64,000 nucleotides of DNA from Kribbella sp. NBC_01245 (lineage in GTDB: Bacteria; Actinomycetota; Actinomycetes; Propionibacteriales; Kribbellaceae): the NCBI RefSeq assembly GCF_036226525.1, contig NZ_CP108487.1, forward strand, positions 5,084,001 through 5,148,000. The letters run 5' to 3'. The notes beneath the pieces are model-generated. The model did no database searches. It saw only the letters and a program-made list of their open reading frames with translations, and was not told the DNA's origin. Position numbers and translations under genes: made by a program. Shown piece after piece: positions 26,331 through 34,645 of the stretch. Each line of letters opens with the position of its first letter. Position 1 is the first letter of the stretch.

Positions 26331-26476
26331 CTTTCCGTTCATCGGACCCGTGTGACGCGGCGTGTTGCCACTCATCGGACCCTTGTGACCAATAGCTGCG
26401 GCCACAAAGCCTTTGGTCACAAGGGACCAATGAACCCCGACACGCCGCGTCACAAGGGTCCGATGAACGGAAGGGG
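26331..26476. repeat. Dispersed doublet repeat, mirrored copy C (convergent intergenic)
   Basis: Two forward units (GTTCATCGGACCCGTGTGAC near 26338 and CTCATCGGACCCTTGTGACC near 26371) are followed, after about 20 bases, by two reverse units (near 26413 and 26447). The arms are about 60 bases and mostly complementary, so the transcript would fold into a long hairpin from either direction. It fills the gap between the P450 stop and the stop of the convergent gene. Confidence 0.88.
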
Positions 26477-26481
26477 ACCGG

Positions 26482-27705
26482 TCAGTTGAGGCCGGACGGG
26501 ACTTGGATGACGGCGCGGTAGTTGGGGTATTCCGTCAGTGACCAGATGGAGTCCGGGTTGGCGGCGTCGGGCCAGTAGGTCAGGTCTTCGGCACCATAGA
26601 GCCAGCCGTACGACGTGACCGTGGTGCTGCCGCGGTTCCAGATCCGCAGCGTGCCGTAGTTGCCGGTCGGCCCACCATCTCCCGCACTGGATGAGAACCA
26701 AAAGCGCCCGTCGTGCGCCGCAACGCCTTGCATACTGAGGAATCCGGTCGAGTAAGCCTCATTGCCGTACGTCTTGCCGTCAGCCTCCTGGACCGGCAGA
26801 CGGTCGGTGTAGTCCAACGGGAAACGCACGATGCGGCTCGTCCCGGACGTATCCGGCGTCCATTCCCCCATCACCATGCTGTCCGGTGTCGTCGCCCGGT
26901 CGAGCGATACGAACGAATACCGCAGCCCCGCACCCGCATTTCGGATCCACCCGGTCTGCACCATCACATAGGCGTAGTCGTGGGCGTGGAACGTGCCGTC
27001 GGACTGCTTACCGATCGCATTCGCCTTACCCGTATCGGCCGAATAGATCTTGCGGAAGTCGAAAATCCGGAAACCCGTGCCGGTATCGGCGACGTACAAC
27101 AGATCGCCGTACCAGAAGATGCCGCCGGCGTGGATCGGAACGGCCTTATAGCTACCACCCGTGACCGGCTCGACCAACAGCAAATGCCTGTAATTGTTGG
27201 CGAAATCCGCATCCCAGTCGGTGAGCGACAATCGCACGCCCTTGTTCGGTGAACCCGCCGTATCGTTCTCCGGCTTGTGATACCAGCTATTCGCGACCAA
27301 CTGGTGGTTGTCGTACTGCCCGGCCTCGAGCGCATCCCGCGTGGTCGTGATGCCCTGCGGATACCAGTGATCGGCCGCGTCGTCGCCGTCGTTCCAGCAG
27401 AAGCCCTCGACGGCCGAACCCCAGCGATCGGTCGCGGGCTTGTAGGCGGACGCGTTGCAGAGCGCGCCCCGCGGACGGTTCGCGGCCTGCATCACCTGGT
27501 CGACGGTTTTGCGCCGTCCGGCCAGGGCCGTCTCCAGCGCGGTAACCTTGCTGGCAAGGCTGGTCATATCGGTGGTCAACGTGAATTGCCGGGCATTGAT
27601 AGTGGTTGGACCGGCCAGGGTGGTGACCGGAGCGGCTGTAGCGAGCGGCGCGAGCAGTGCCACGGTCAGCGTGCCGAGAGCGGCGGTGAGTCTCAGTTTT
27701 CGCAT
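26482..27705 (-). CDS. Secreted protein of unknown function, beta-propeller-like
   Basis: This 407-residue protein has a Sec signal peptide (MRKLRLTAALGTLTVALLAP, cleavage near ATAAP). A short helical stretch (about residues 40-75) precedes a long beta-rich domain with repeated aromatic/Gly blocks such as GGIFWYGDLLYVADTGTGF, GVAAHDGRFWFSS and GWLYGAEDLTYWPD. These look like the blades of a propeller. Two cysteines (GALCNAS, GFCWND) may pair. Proteins of this look are frequent in Streptomyces and Kribbella but have no assigned function. The gene is divergent from the diguanylate cyclase gene and convergent with the P450. Confidence 0.72.
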   Translation of the reverse strand: MRKLRLTAALGTLTVALLAPLATAAPVTTLAGPTTINARQFTLTTDMTSLASKVTALETALAGRRKTVDQVMQAANRPRGALCNASAYKPATDRWGSAVEGFCWNDGDDAADHWYPQGITTTRDALEAGQYDNHQLVANSWYHKPENDTAGSPNKGVRLSLTDWDADFANNYRHLLLVEPVTGGSYKAVPIHAGGIFWYGDLLYVADTGTGFRIFDFRKIYSADTGKANAIGKQSDGTFHAHDYAYVMVQTGWIRNAGAGLRYSFVSLDRATTPDSMVMGEWTPDTSGTSRIVRFPLDYTDRLPVQEADGKTYGNEAYSTGFLSMQGVAAHDGRFWFSSSAGDGGPTGNYGTLRIWNRGSTTVTSYGWLYGAEDLTYWPDAANPDSIWSLTEYPNYRAVIQVPSGLN

Positions 27706-27733
27706 GCGTGTCCCCAGAACGAGTCGGCGGGTC

Positions 27734-27764
27734 AGAAATTTACATTTCTTGTAACGCTGGCGTT
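27734..27764. promoter_or_regulatory. Two small palindromes in the divergent intergenic region
   Basis: AGAAAT-TTAC-ATTTCT (27734-27749) and AACGC-TG-GCGTT (27753-27764) lie 30-60 bases upstream of the secreted-protein gene, in an unusually AT-rich patch. They are likely promoter or operator elements, but which gene they serve cannot be told. Confidence 0.45.
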
Positions 27765-27876
27765 CATTACTAACATGACAGAGCGCGACGGGCTATGCCT
27801 CGATCCGGCCGGAAGATGACACCACTTCGGCGGTGAACGAGAATGACGCCAGTCTGTGCGGCGGTCGGGAGGTGAA

Positions 27877-29430
27877 ATGCACCAGACGGGGCTGTCCGCA
27901 CGGATCGCAGCGGCGATGACGCGCGCCCAGTCGGGCAGTCCGATCGAGGCCGCCGCCGACATCCGTCAGGTGCTGCAGGAGCTCGGCCCCGACCTGACGT
28001 ACGAGCGGGCATCCGCCGAGTACGTCCGAGCCGTCGCGGCCCACCACAGCAGCGACAGCAAAGGCGTGCTGGACGCGGTCGAGGCGTGTATCCGGGTCTC
28101 CCGGGCGATCGGCGAGCCGGGCTGGGAGGCCAACGCGCTCACCCTGCGCATCGTCACCCGCCTGCGGACCGGCGAGGGTGGTGACTCGGTCGCGGATCTG
28201 GTCGCCGCCGAGCAGGCCCTGAGCCGCAGCGACGACGACGCGTTGGCCGGCTGGGCTCACACCGGGCTCGGTTATGCCTACGACCTGTTACGCCTGTTCG
28301 AGTTGTGCATCCCGCATTTCGAGCTGGCCGCCGAGCACCAGTCCGACCCGCTGGCATTGCCCGAGTCCGCGGCGATCGACCGGCTCAACCTGGCCGAGTC
28401 GAACCTGCGCTGGGCACACGAGATGGAGCGGCTCGGCGACCCGTCGTACGACCCGCAGATCGCCGAGCGACGTGCCGAGGCCAGACGCTGGGCCGGGCAG
28501 GCGATCGACGTCATCGTCGCCGACGACCTCGTCGGGTACTGGCCGGTCGCCGGCCGGATGTGGCTCGCCGCCAGCGATGGCGCGAGCGATCCGGCCGCGG
28601 CGGCTGTCGTGCTCAAGGACTGCCGCGACCAGCTCACCAAACTCGGCGACCAGGAGCTGGCCGCCATCGCCGGCGCCTACCTCGCCCAGTCGTACGCGGC
28701 GATGGGCCGGACCGAGGACGCGCTCGCTGCCGCGGATCGGGCCGTCTCGGAGCTGCCGCCGACCTCCGATCCGCCCGTCGAGGCCCTGGTGCGGCACACG
28801 GCCGTGCAGATCCTCGCGGACAACGGTGACGCGGGCGCCCGGGCCGGCCTGCAGTACGCCCGGACGCTCGCCCGAGGTTGGTGGGCCGAGCGGCTGAGAG
28901 GTCTGTACGCCGTGCGCAGCGCCCTCGCCAGCCAGGAGTTGTCGGAGCGCCACGACGCCGAGTGGCGGGCGGCTCGCGAGGATCCGCTCACAGGTGTTGG
29001 CAACCGCCGTGCGCTCGACGAGCGGATGGCCGCCGCCCGGATCGGCCGGTCAGTCGCCGTCGTGCTCATCGACGTGGACAACCTCAAGGTCATCAACGAC
29101 AACTACGGGCATGCCTGCGGTGACCAGGTGCTGCGTCGAGTCGGGCAGCTGCTGACCGAGCAGTCGCGCGCCGAGGACGTCGTGGCCCGCGCCGGTGGCG
29201 ACGAGTTCGTCGTGGTGCTGGACAACCCGGACGAGCGTGGCGCGCGCGAACTGGTCGAGCGCATCCTGGCCGCGGCGGACCTGGTCGCCAATACCGCCGA
29301 CGAGCCGTGGTTCGCGATGCTGCGGCTCAGTATCGGGTTCGCCACCAGCACGGACGGGACGCCGTTCGACGATCTGCTCGAGCAGGCTGACAACCGGATG
29401 TACGCCCACAAGCGCCGCCGCGGCCGTTAA
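27877..29430 (+). CDS. Diguanylate cyclase with TPR-like N-terminal domain
   Basis: This 517-residue soluble protein makes cyclic di-GMP. Residues 1 to about 350 are alpha-helical repeats of TPR type (WAHTGLGYAYDLL, AIAGAYLAQSYAAMG). From about 360 a GGDEF domain follows: DPLTGVGNRRALDE, VLIDVDNLKVINDNYGH, then ARAGGDEFVVVLD. The active-site GGDEF is intact. RAED, spaced correctly before it, forms the RxxD product-inhibition site. No transmembrane or other sensory domain is present, so input is probably by protein binding through the TPRs. GGAGG lies 4 bases before ATG 27877. Its stop overlaps that of the convergent methyltransferase. Confidence 0.9.
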   Translation: MHQTGLSARIAAAMTRAQSGSPIEAAADIRQVLQELGPDLTYERASAEYVRAVAAHHSSDSKGVLDAVEACIRVSRAIGEPGWEANALTLRIVTRLRTGEGGDSVADLVAAEQALSRSDDDALAGWAHTGLGYAYDLLRLFELCIPHFELAAEHQSDPLALPESAAIDRLNLAESNLRWAHEMERLGDPSYDPQIAERRAEARRWAGQAIDVIVADDLVGYWPVAGRMWLAASDGASDPAAAAVVLKDCRDQLTKLGDQELAAIAGAYLAQSYAAMGRTEDALAAADRAVSELPPTSDPPVEALVRHTAVQILADNGDAGARAGLQYARTLARGWWAERLRGLYAVRSALASQELSERHDAEWRAAREDPLTGVGNRRALDERMAAARIGRSVAVVLIDVDNLKVINDNYGHACGDQVLRRVGQLLTEQSRAEDVVARAGGDEFVVVLDNPDERGARELVERILAAADLVANTADEPWFAMLRLSIGFATSTDGTPFDDLLEQADNRMYAHKRRRGR

Positions 29431-30845
29431 ACCGTGTCGAGGAAGCCTTCCCGCAGCAACCCGGTGATCTTGGGCAAGTAGTCGCGGTGCAGGTCTTCCA
29501 ACGGCCGGCCGAGTAGGTCGGCCAGGGCGCCGAGGATCTGCCCGACGCTAAGGTCTCCATCGCAGGCGCCGACGAATCCCGCGAGCACCGTGTCGGCCTG
29601 TTCGGCCCGGCGCATCCCGCGCTGGCGGCGGAGCACGATCGTGGCCGGGTCCTCGGCACCGGGCGGGCCGGCCGTCTCCTCGACCACGTCCGCCGCCACG
29701 ACCAGATGCTGCTCGAGCAGGTCGTCGGGGGTATCGCGCTCGAAGCGGGATAGCACGTGCGGGCCGATCGGCTGCTCGATCTCGTACGGCCAGGCCTCGG
29801 CGACCAGCTCCCCCGGCACGTTGCGCAAGGTGATCCACCCCATGCCGATGGCCTCGACGCGTTGTTCGTCCAGCCAGCTGAGCCATTCGTCGTACCGGCG
29901 GACGTATTCGGGCCGCCCGTGCAGACCCGCATCGCGCAGCCAGAGCTCGACGTACTCGGCCGGATCGAGGACCTCGCGCTGGACGGCCCACGCTTCGCGA
30001 CCACCAGTCCAGCCCGCGAGCCGGTCCTGCCAGTCCTCGCCGCGGACGTGCGTCCAGTTGGCGAGAAGCTGGCACCAACCGCCTTCGGTGAGGTGGCCGG
30101 GCGCTTGGCGGAGCAGGCGTTCGACCACGGCGTCGCCGGCGAAACCCGTTTCGCGGTAGGTGAGTTTGCCGTCGCTCGGGGGCGCGATGACGTACGGCGG
30201 ATTGCTCACGATCAGGTCGAATCGCTCGCCTTCAACGGGCTCGTACAGACTGCCTTCGCGTACGTCGATCTCGACGTTGTTCAGCTCGGCGGTCCAACCC
30301 GCCAACCGCAACGCGTGGGGATTGACGTCGGTCGCGACGACCCGGCCGGACTTTTCCGCGAGGTGCAAGGCCTGGATGCCGCAGCCGGTGCCGATGTCGA
30401 GCGCGCTGTCGACGCGGACCGGAACGGTGAGGTTGACCAGGCTGATACTGGCGGGAGCGATACCGAGCACGTAGTCCGTACGCATCGGCTCACGCCGTCC
30501 ATCGAGGCCCGGCGTCAGGTCGGCGATGACCCACCAGGAGCGGTCGTCCTCGGCGTACGGCCGGACGTCCAGCAGCGCCTTGACCTCCTTGCCGTCGGCA
30601 ACGAACAAGTCGGGGAAATCCTCGACCGGAGCGCCGAAAGCTATCTCCACAAGGTCTTTCGAGACCCATCGCTGCAAGAGGAAGAGCCGGATCAAGGTGT
30701 CGAGCGGATCGCCCGAGTCGGTGACCCGCCAAGCCGGAGTGGTCTCGTTCCGGCCCAGCGCGGCGTGGGCGTCACCCAGCCGGGCCGCCACGCCGTCGAC
30801 CGTATAGCCCGAGTCCGCGAGGACCGAACGCAGGCGCGAGATCAT
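29427..30845 (-). CDS. SAM-dependent methyltransferase with NPPY motif
   Basis: The protein has 472 residues. An N-terminal helical domain of about 150 residues precedes a class I methyltransferase core: ALDIGTGCGIQALHLAE (motif I), ATDVNPHALRLAG and IVSNPPYVIAP. NPPY points to methylation of an amide or amino nitrogen on protein glutamine (HemK/PrmB-like) or on a nucleobase. A C-terminal domain of about 150 residues ends in a winged-helix-like stretch. Actinobacteria encode one such fused protein (DUF7059-type, named from memory). ATG 30845 overlaps the stop of the upstream methyltransferase as ATGA, so the two are coupled. Confidence 0.83.
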   Translation of the reverse strand: MISRLRSVLADSGYTVDGVAARLGDAHAALGRNETTPAWRVTDSGDPLDTLIRLFLLQRWVSKDLVEIAFGAPVEDFPDLFVADGKEVKALLDVRPYAEDDRSWWVIADLTPGLDGRREPMRTDYVLGIAPASISLVNLTVPVRVDSALDIGTGCGIQALHLAEKSGRVVATDVNPHALRLAGWTAELNNVEIDVREGSLYEPVEGERFDLIVSNPPYVIAPPSDGKLTYRETGFAGDAVVERLLRQAPGHLTEGGWCQLLANWTHVRGEDWQDRLAGWTGGREAWAVQREVLDPAEYVELWLRDAGLHGRPEYVRRYDEWLSWLDEQRVEAIGMGWITLRNVPGELVAEAWPYEIEQPIGPHVLSRFERDTPDDLLEQHLVVAADVVEETAGPPGAEDPATIVLRRQRGMRRAEQADTVLAGFVGACDGDLSVGQILGALADLLGRPLEDLHRDYLPKITGLLREGFLDTV

Positions 30846-31642
30846 TGGTTGCCTCCAGCAACAGCCGTCGTGTAGAGCACTCGGCCGGACTCGACGAAGT
30901 CGGCCGGGTCCAGCTGGGACAACTCGGCCTCGGCCGCCTTCAGGCAAGCCTTCCGCCGGTCATCGGGCAAGAGGTCGAGCCGCCGGGCCATCGAGCCGAC
31001 CACCTTCGCGTGGTCGATGAAGTCCCGCCAGCCGACCTGATGCCGGAACGGCTCGGCCGTAATCCGCACCGCCTCGAACCCAGCCGCCGCCATCGCCTCC
31101 GCGAGAGCGTCCGGATCAGCCGTGACCTCGCCCGACGGCATCTGCGGCGACGGATCCGGCGGCGCGTCGTGCTCGTCGATCACCCGCACCCACACGTCGT
31201 ACGCCGGATGCGGATCGTGCGTCGACCACGTCACCGCACCGAACGCACCACCCGGCTGAAGCGCCCGCCGTACCTCCCGCAACCCCAACGCCAACTCCGG
31301 CAAGTGGAACAGCACAAACGGCATCACGACGCCGTCGAGCGAACCGGCCGCGAACGGCAGCGCCTGGACATCCGCGAGCACCCGCCCGTACGACGCGGGC
31401 GCCCGCCGCAGCATCGCCTCGGTCAGATCCGCGCCGACGACCTGGGCCCGCGGCGCCCGCTCCGCCAAGTACGGCAGCAACCGCCCGGGCCCACACCCGA
31501 GCTCGGCCACTCGTCGCGCGTCAGCGAGTGCCAACCGGTCGGTGACGCCCTTCGCATGCACCGCCAGCGCGTCCGCCCACACCCCGTCATACGCCGTCGC
31601 CACCCGGCTGTAGTTCTCACGAATGGCCCGCGTCTCAGTCAC
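30842..31642 (-). CDS. Class I SAM-dependent methyltransferase (UbiE-like)
   Basis: This 266-residue soluble protein has a Methyltransf_11 core: VAELGCGPGRLLPYLAE (SAM-binding motif I), VVGADLTEAMLRRA, and the post-motif FVLFHLPELALGLREVRRALQPGG. The C-terminal lid (about 180-260) is helical. No substrate can be inferred. The GTG start has GGAGG seven bases upstream; a longer in-frame reading to 31732 lacks a better signal. It is followed by the NPPY methyltransferase with a 4-base overlap. Confidence 0.82.
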   Translation of the reverse strand: MTETRAIRENYSRVATAYDGVWADALAVHAKGVTDRLALADARRVAELGCGPGRLLPYLAERAPRAQVVGADLTEAMLRRAPASYGRVLADVQALPFAAGSLDGVVMPFVLFHLPELALGLREVRRALQPGGAFGAVTWSTHDPHPAYDVWVRVIDEHDAPPDPSPQMPSGEVTADPDALAEAMAAAGFEAVRITAEPFRHQVGWRDFIDHAKVVGSMARRLDLLPDDRRKACLKAAEAELSQLDPADFVESGRVLYTTAVAGGNQ

Positions 31643-31761
31643 CCCGCCATCCTCCCAAACCTCTTCCCACCCTCGCCGTCCCCCTGCCCGCGCGCCATCC
31701 CTCCCTGCCACGACCGGACCCGGACTGCACACCCTCAGGCGTGCGATCGGGAGCGGACGGG

Positions 31762-32559
31762 TTAGCTCTGGTGGGGGGAGAGGGTGCGTAGGGCGGCTGC
31801 TAGGTGGTCCAGGACGGCCTTGCGGTGGGAGACCTGGGTCCGGGTGCTCTGGAGGGGCGGTTCGACTCCACGGTCCACCAGGACGTAGAGAGCGTTCAGG
31901 GTGTTGAAGGTGTTGGTGATGTGTGCGGGGATTCCGGCCGTGATCCCGACCAGCCGGAGGGCGTCAGGCGCTGTGGCCAGCCAGGCGGTCGCGTCTTCCT
32001 CCGACAGGTCTGGGCGGGTCAGGGTCGACGCGAGTGCGTACGCCAGTCGGCTGTCCTCCAGGTCCCGCAGGGCGTATTCGGTCGGCGTGAGGACTCTGGC
32101 GAGGCCGAGATCCAGCAACGACGTCGGCGCGACTTCCGGTAGCTGGCCGAAGGCGCCGAGGAGGTCAGCACCGTGGGCGACGGCATGCAGCCAGCCGAGA
32201 GACGGGTCATGACCGCGAAGATCGTGCTCCGCGGCGTACCAGCTGGTGAAAGGTTCGACCCAGCGCGGCTCGAACACCCCGGCCGAGACGATGCAGTCGA
32301 GGATGAGCGGGGCGAACGCGCGGGCCTGGATCTCGCTGTCGCCGAACCGCGCGGCCATCTCGTCGCCCAGGTCGACCAACTGCTCCGCGGACAAGACCTC
32401 GCGATCGATCCAGGTCGCAAGGATCGAGTACGCCTGCCGGTCGCGGACCACCGGATCCGGCGATCGCAGCATCGCGGACAACTCGGCGACCAGCTCCTCG
32501 ACCGGGCGGCCTTCCGGTACCGCGAAGTCGTCGGCTCGCACCCGTGCCCAATCCGTCAT
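31762..32559 (-). CDS. DUF2785 family protein
   Basis: This 265-residue soluble, largely helical protein is recognised by WLHAVAHGADLLGAFG in the middle (the conserved H-A-x-A-H-x-A/G-D patch of DUF2785), ARAFAPLIL before it, and a C-terminal helical tail. Function is unknown. The genes on either side, a methyltransferase and an ABC permease, are not evidently related. A strong hairpin lies just upstream, so transcription probably starts between that hairpin and the ATG. Confidence 0.75.
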   Translation of the reverse strand: MTDWARVRADDFAVPEGRPVEELVAELSAMLRSPDPVVRDRQAYSILATWIDREVLSAEQLVDLGDEMAARFGDSEIQARAFAPLILDCIVSAGVFEPRWVEPFTSWYAAEHDLRGHDPSLGWLHAVAHGADLLGAFGQLPEVAPTSLLDLGLARVLTPTEYALRDLEDSRLAYALASTLTRPDLSEEDATAWLATAPDALRLVGITAGIPAHITNTFNTLNALYVLVDRGVEPPLQSTRTQVSHRKAVLDHLAAALRTLSPHQS

Positions 32560-32588
32560 GATTCGCAGGCTAGTGGCCGAAACGGAAA

Positions 32589-32633
32589 ACAGCCCGTGGT
32601 TTCTCCAGCAAAACTGAAGAAACCACGGGCTGT
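32589..32633 (-). terminator. Terminator hairpin after the ABC transporter operon
   Basis: ACAGCCCGTGGTTTCT pairs exactly with AGAAACCACGGGCTGT across a 13-base loop, 41 bases after the permease stop on the minus strand. Confidence 0.88.
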
Positions 32634-32673
32634 GGCGGCCAGGACCCCTCAGCCCGGCCGGGCTTTCGGATCC

Positions 32674-33438
32674 TTACGCGTCGCGCTTGTTGGTCACGAG
32701 GACCGCCAGGCCGAGCATGACCGCGGCGAAGAGGGCGAAGTAGAGCAGCGCACCCCAGGGAGACAGCGCGTACTCGATGCCGCTGCCGGCGCCTTCACCA
32801 CCACCGGAGATGCCCAGATTCTGGCCCTGGTTGATGAACGAGGAGGCGTTCGCGAAGGGCGCCCACCGGTTCATGTCGTCGCCGACCTTCGGGATCAGCA
32901 TGACCAGGTTCTCGACCAGCAACGGCCAGAGGATCAGGATGGCGACGGCCGCGGCGCTTTGCCGCAACAACGCACCCACGGCGACGGCGATCACGGCCGC
33001 GAGGGCGTAGACAATGCCCTGGCCGGCGATCAGCCGCCACTCCGACCCGCTCACGTTCAGGTCAGCGCCCGGCGCGAGCAGCATGCCGATACCCAGTGCA
33101 CCGAAGCTCGCGATCAGGCCGACCAGTGCGGCCAGGCCCGCGACAACCGCGGTCTTGCCCAGCAGCAACTTGGTCCGGCTCGGAACGGCCTGGAAGCTGG
33201 TCCGGATGGTGCCGAACCGGTACTCGGTCGTGACCGCGAGTGCGGCCATCACCGTCATCACCATCTGGCTCAGCTGGACGCCGTTCTGGGTGTCGAAGAT
33301 GCTCACGGCCGCCTCATCCGAGGTCAGGCCGGCGGTCAGGGCCGAGACGCCGATCGACAGCACGGCCGCGACGGCCATACACCACCACGGCGAACGGGTG
33401 GAGAGCAGTTTGATCCGCTCGACTGCGATCACCGACAT
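32674..33438 (-). CDS. ABC transporter permease (ABC-2 type)
   Basis: This 254-residue protein has six membrane spans, starting MSVIAVERIKLLSTRSPWW. The short cytoplasmic N-terminus with an amphipathic ERIKLLSTRS segment, the first span, and the EYRFGTIRTSF motif after the second are typical of actinobacterial ABC-2 exporters paired with CcmA-type ATPases. The ATG follows the ATPase stop codon after one base. Substrate is not evident; relatives export lipids, peptides or antibiotics. Confidence 0.85.
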   Translation of the reverse strand: MSVIAVERIKLLSTRSPWWCMAVAAVLSIGVSALTAGLTSDEAAVSIFDTQNGVQLSQMVMTVMAALAVTTEYRFGTIRTSFQAVPSRTKLLLGKTAVVAGLAALVGLIASFGALGIGMLLAPGADLNVSGSEWRLIAGQGIVYALAAVIAVAVGALLRQSAAAVAILILWPLLVENLVMLIPKVGDDMNRWAPFANASSFINQGQNLGISGGGEGAGSGIEYALSPWGALLYFALFAAVMLGLAVLVTNKRDA

Positions 33439-33439
33439 G

Positions 33440-34438
33440 TCAGTTGTCCTCCTTCGGCCCAGCGGCCACCTCGGTCGCGGACACGGCAGGCACCGCATTC
33501 GTCAACACACCGGCGATCTCCTCGGTGGCGTGGTACTGCACCGAGTCGCCGGTCATCTGCATGAACGCCGCCTCGAGCGAACCCCGCTGCAGGGTCAGCT
33601 CGTGCAGCACGATGCCCTGCGCGGCCGCGGCCTCACCGATCATGTCGGTGGTCACCTCGCCGTCGACGAACAGCACCTTGCCCTCGGTGCCCGCGTCCTC
33701 GATCCGGGTCGCGAGGTTGTCGCGCTGAAGCACGCTCTGCAAGGCGTCGAGCTGCGGGCTGCGCACCTTGACGCTGCTGCCGCTGGCCCGATCGACGAAC
33801 TCCTGGGTGGTGGACTGGGCGATCAGCTTGCCCTTGCCGATCACGATCAGCTCGTCGGCGGTCAGGGCCATCTCCGACAGCAGGTGGCTGGAGACGAAGA
33901 CCGTGCGGCCCTCACCGGCCAGCTTGTGCATGAAGGTCCGGATCCAGACGATGCCCTCCGGGTCGAGACCGTTGACCGGCTCGTCGAAGAGCAGCACCTC
34001 GGGATCGCCCAGCAACGCGCCGGCGATACCGAGCCGCTGGGACATGCCCAGTGAGTAGGCACCGGCCCGCTTGCCGGCCACGGAACTCAGGCCGACCATC
34101 TCGAGAACCTCGTCGACCCGCTGTTTCGGCAGCTTGTTGGAGGCTGCCATCCAGCTGAGGTGGGCCCGGGCCGACCGGTTCGGGTGCACCCACTTGGCGT
34201 CCAGCAGCGCGCCGACCTTGGTCAGCGGGCGCTTCAGGTCGCGGTAGTGCTGACCGTCGATCCGGACGTCACCACCCGTGGGGGTGTCCAGACCGAGGAT
34301 CATCCGCATCGTGGTGGACTTGCCGGCGCCGTTCGGGCCCAGGAAGCCCGTCACCTTGCCGGTCTTGACGCTGAACGACAGGTTGTCGACGGCAACAGTT
34401 TCGCCGTAACGCTTGGTGAGGCCGGTTGCCTCGATCAT
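33440..34438 (-). CDS. ABC transporter ATP-binding protein
   Basis: This 332-residue ATPase shows Walker A LGPNGAGKST, signature YSLGMSQRLGIA, Walker B VLLFDEPVNGLD and the H-loop VFVSSHLLSEM. The first 220 residues are the nucleotide-binding domain (CcmA/DrrA-like). The last 110 form a ligand-sensing or dimerisation domain common in exporters of the drug-resistance family. It is transcribed first, with the permease following after one base. The upstream 200 bases hold several strong inverted repeats. Confidence 0.92.
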   Translation of the reverse strand: MIEATGLTKRYGETVAVDNLSFSVKTGKVTGFLGPNGAGKSTTMRMILGLDTPTGGDVRIDGQHYRDLKRPLTKVGALLDAKWVHPNRSARAHLSWMAASNKLPKQRVDEVLEMVGLSSVAGKRAGAYSLGMSQRLGIAGALLGDPEVLLFDEPVNGLDPEGIVWIRTFMHKLAGEGRTVFVSSHLLSEMALTADELIVIGKGKLIAQSTTQEFVDRASGSSVKVRSPQLDALQSVLQRDNLATRIEDAGTEGKVLFVDGEVTTDMIGEAAAAQGIVLHELTLQRGSLEAAFMQMTGDSVQYHATEEIAGVLTNAVPAVSATEVAAGPKEDN

Positions 34439-34529
34439 CGGTACTCCTCGTCCGTATGCACGCCAGGGCTCTGGGGCGGCTATCAGGATTCAGTATTGAG
34501 GCACCGTGAGGTGAGTACATCGAACCCGG

Positions 34530-34632
34530 GGCGGATTCCGCATGTCCACCCTGGGGTGGATTCTGCCCCCATCCGCGCCGGGGTCGCCATCGGTTGACGC
34601 CCTGAGCCGGACTCAGGGACCCCCTGAGTCCG
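34530..34632. other. Cluster of strong, partly exclusive inverted repeats
   Basis: CCCTGAG-ccgga-CTCAGGG (34600-34618) and CGGACTCAGGG-acc-CCCTGAGTCCG (34608-34632) share an arm and exclude each other. A further GGGGCGGA/TCTGCCCC stem with an inner TCCACC/GGTGGA lies at about 34535-34578. On the minus strand this follows the lipoprotein stop and precedes the ABC ATPase gene, so it may terminate one and regulate the other. Confidence 0.6.
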
Positions 34633-34645
34633 ACCCTTCAAACGA

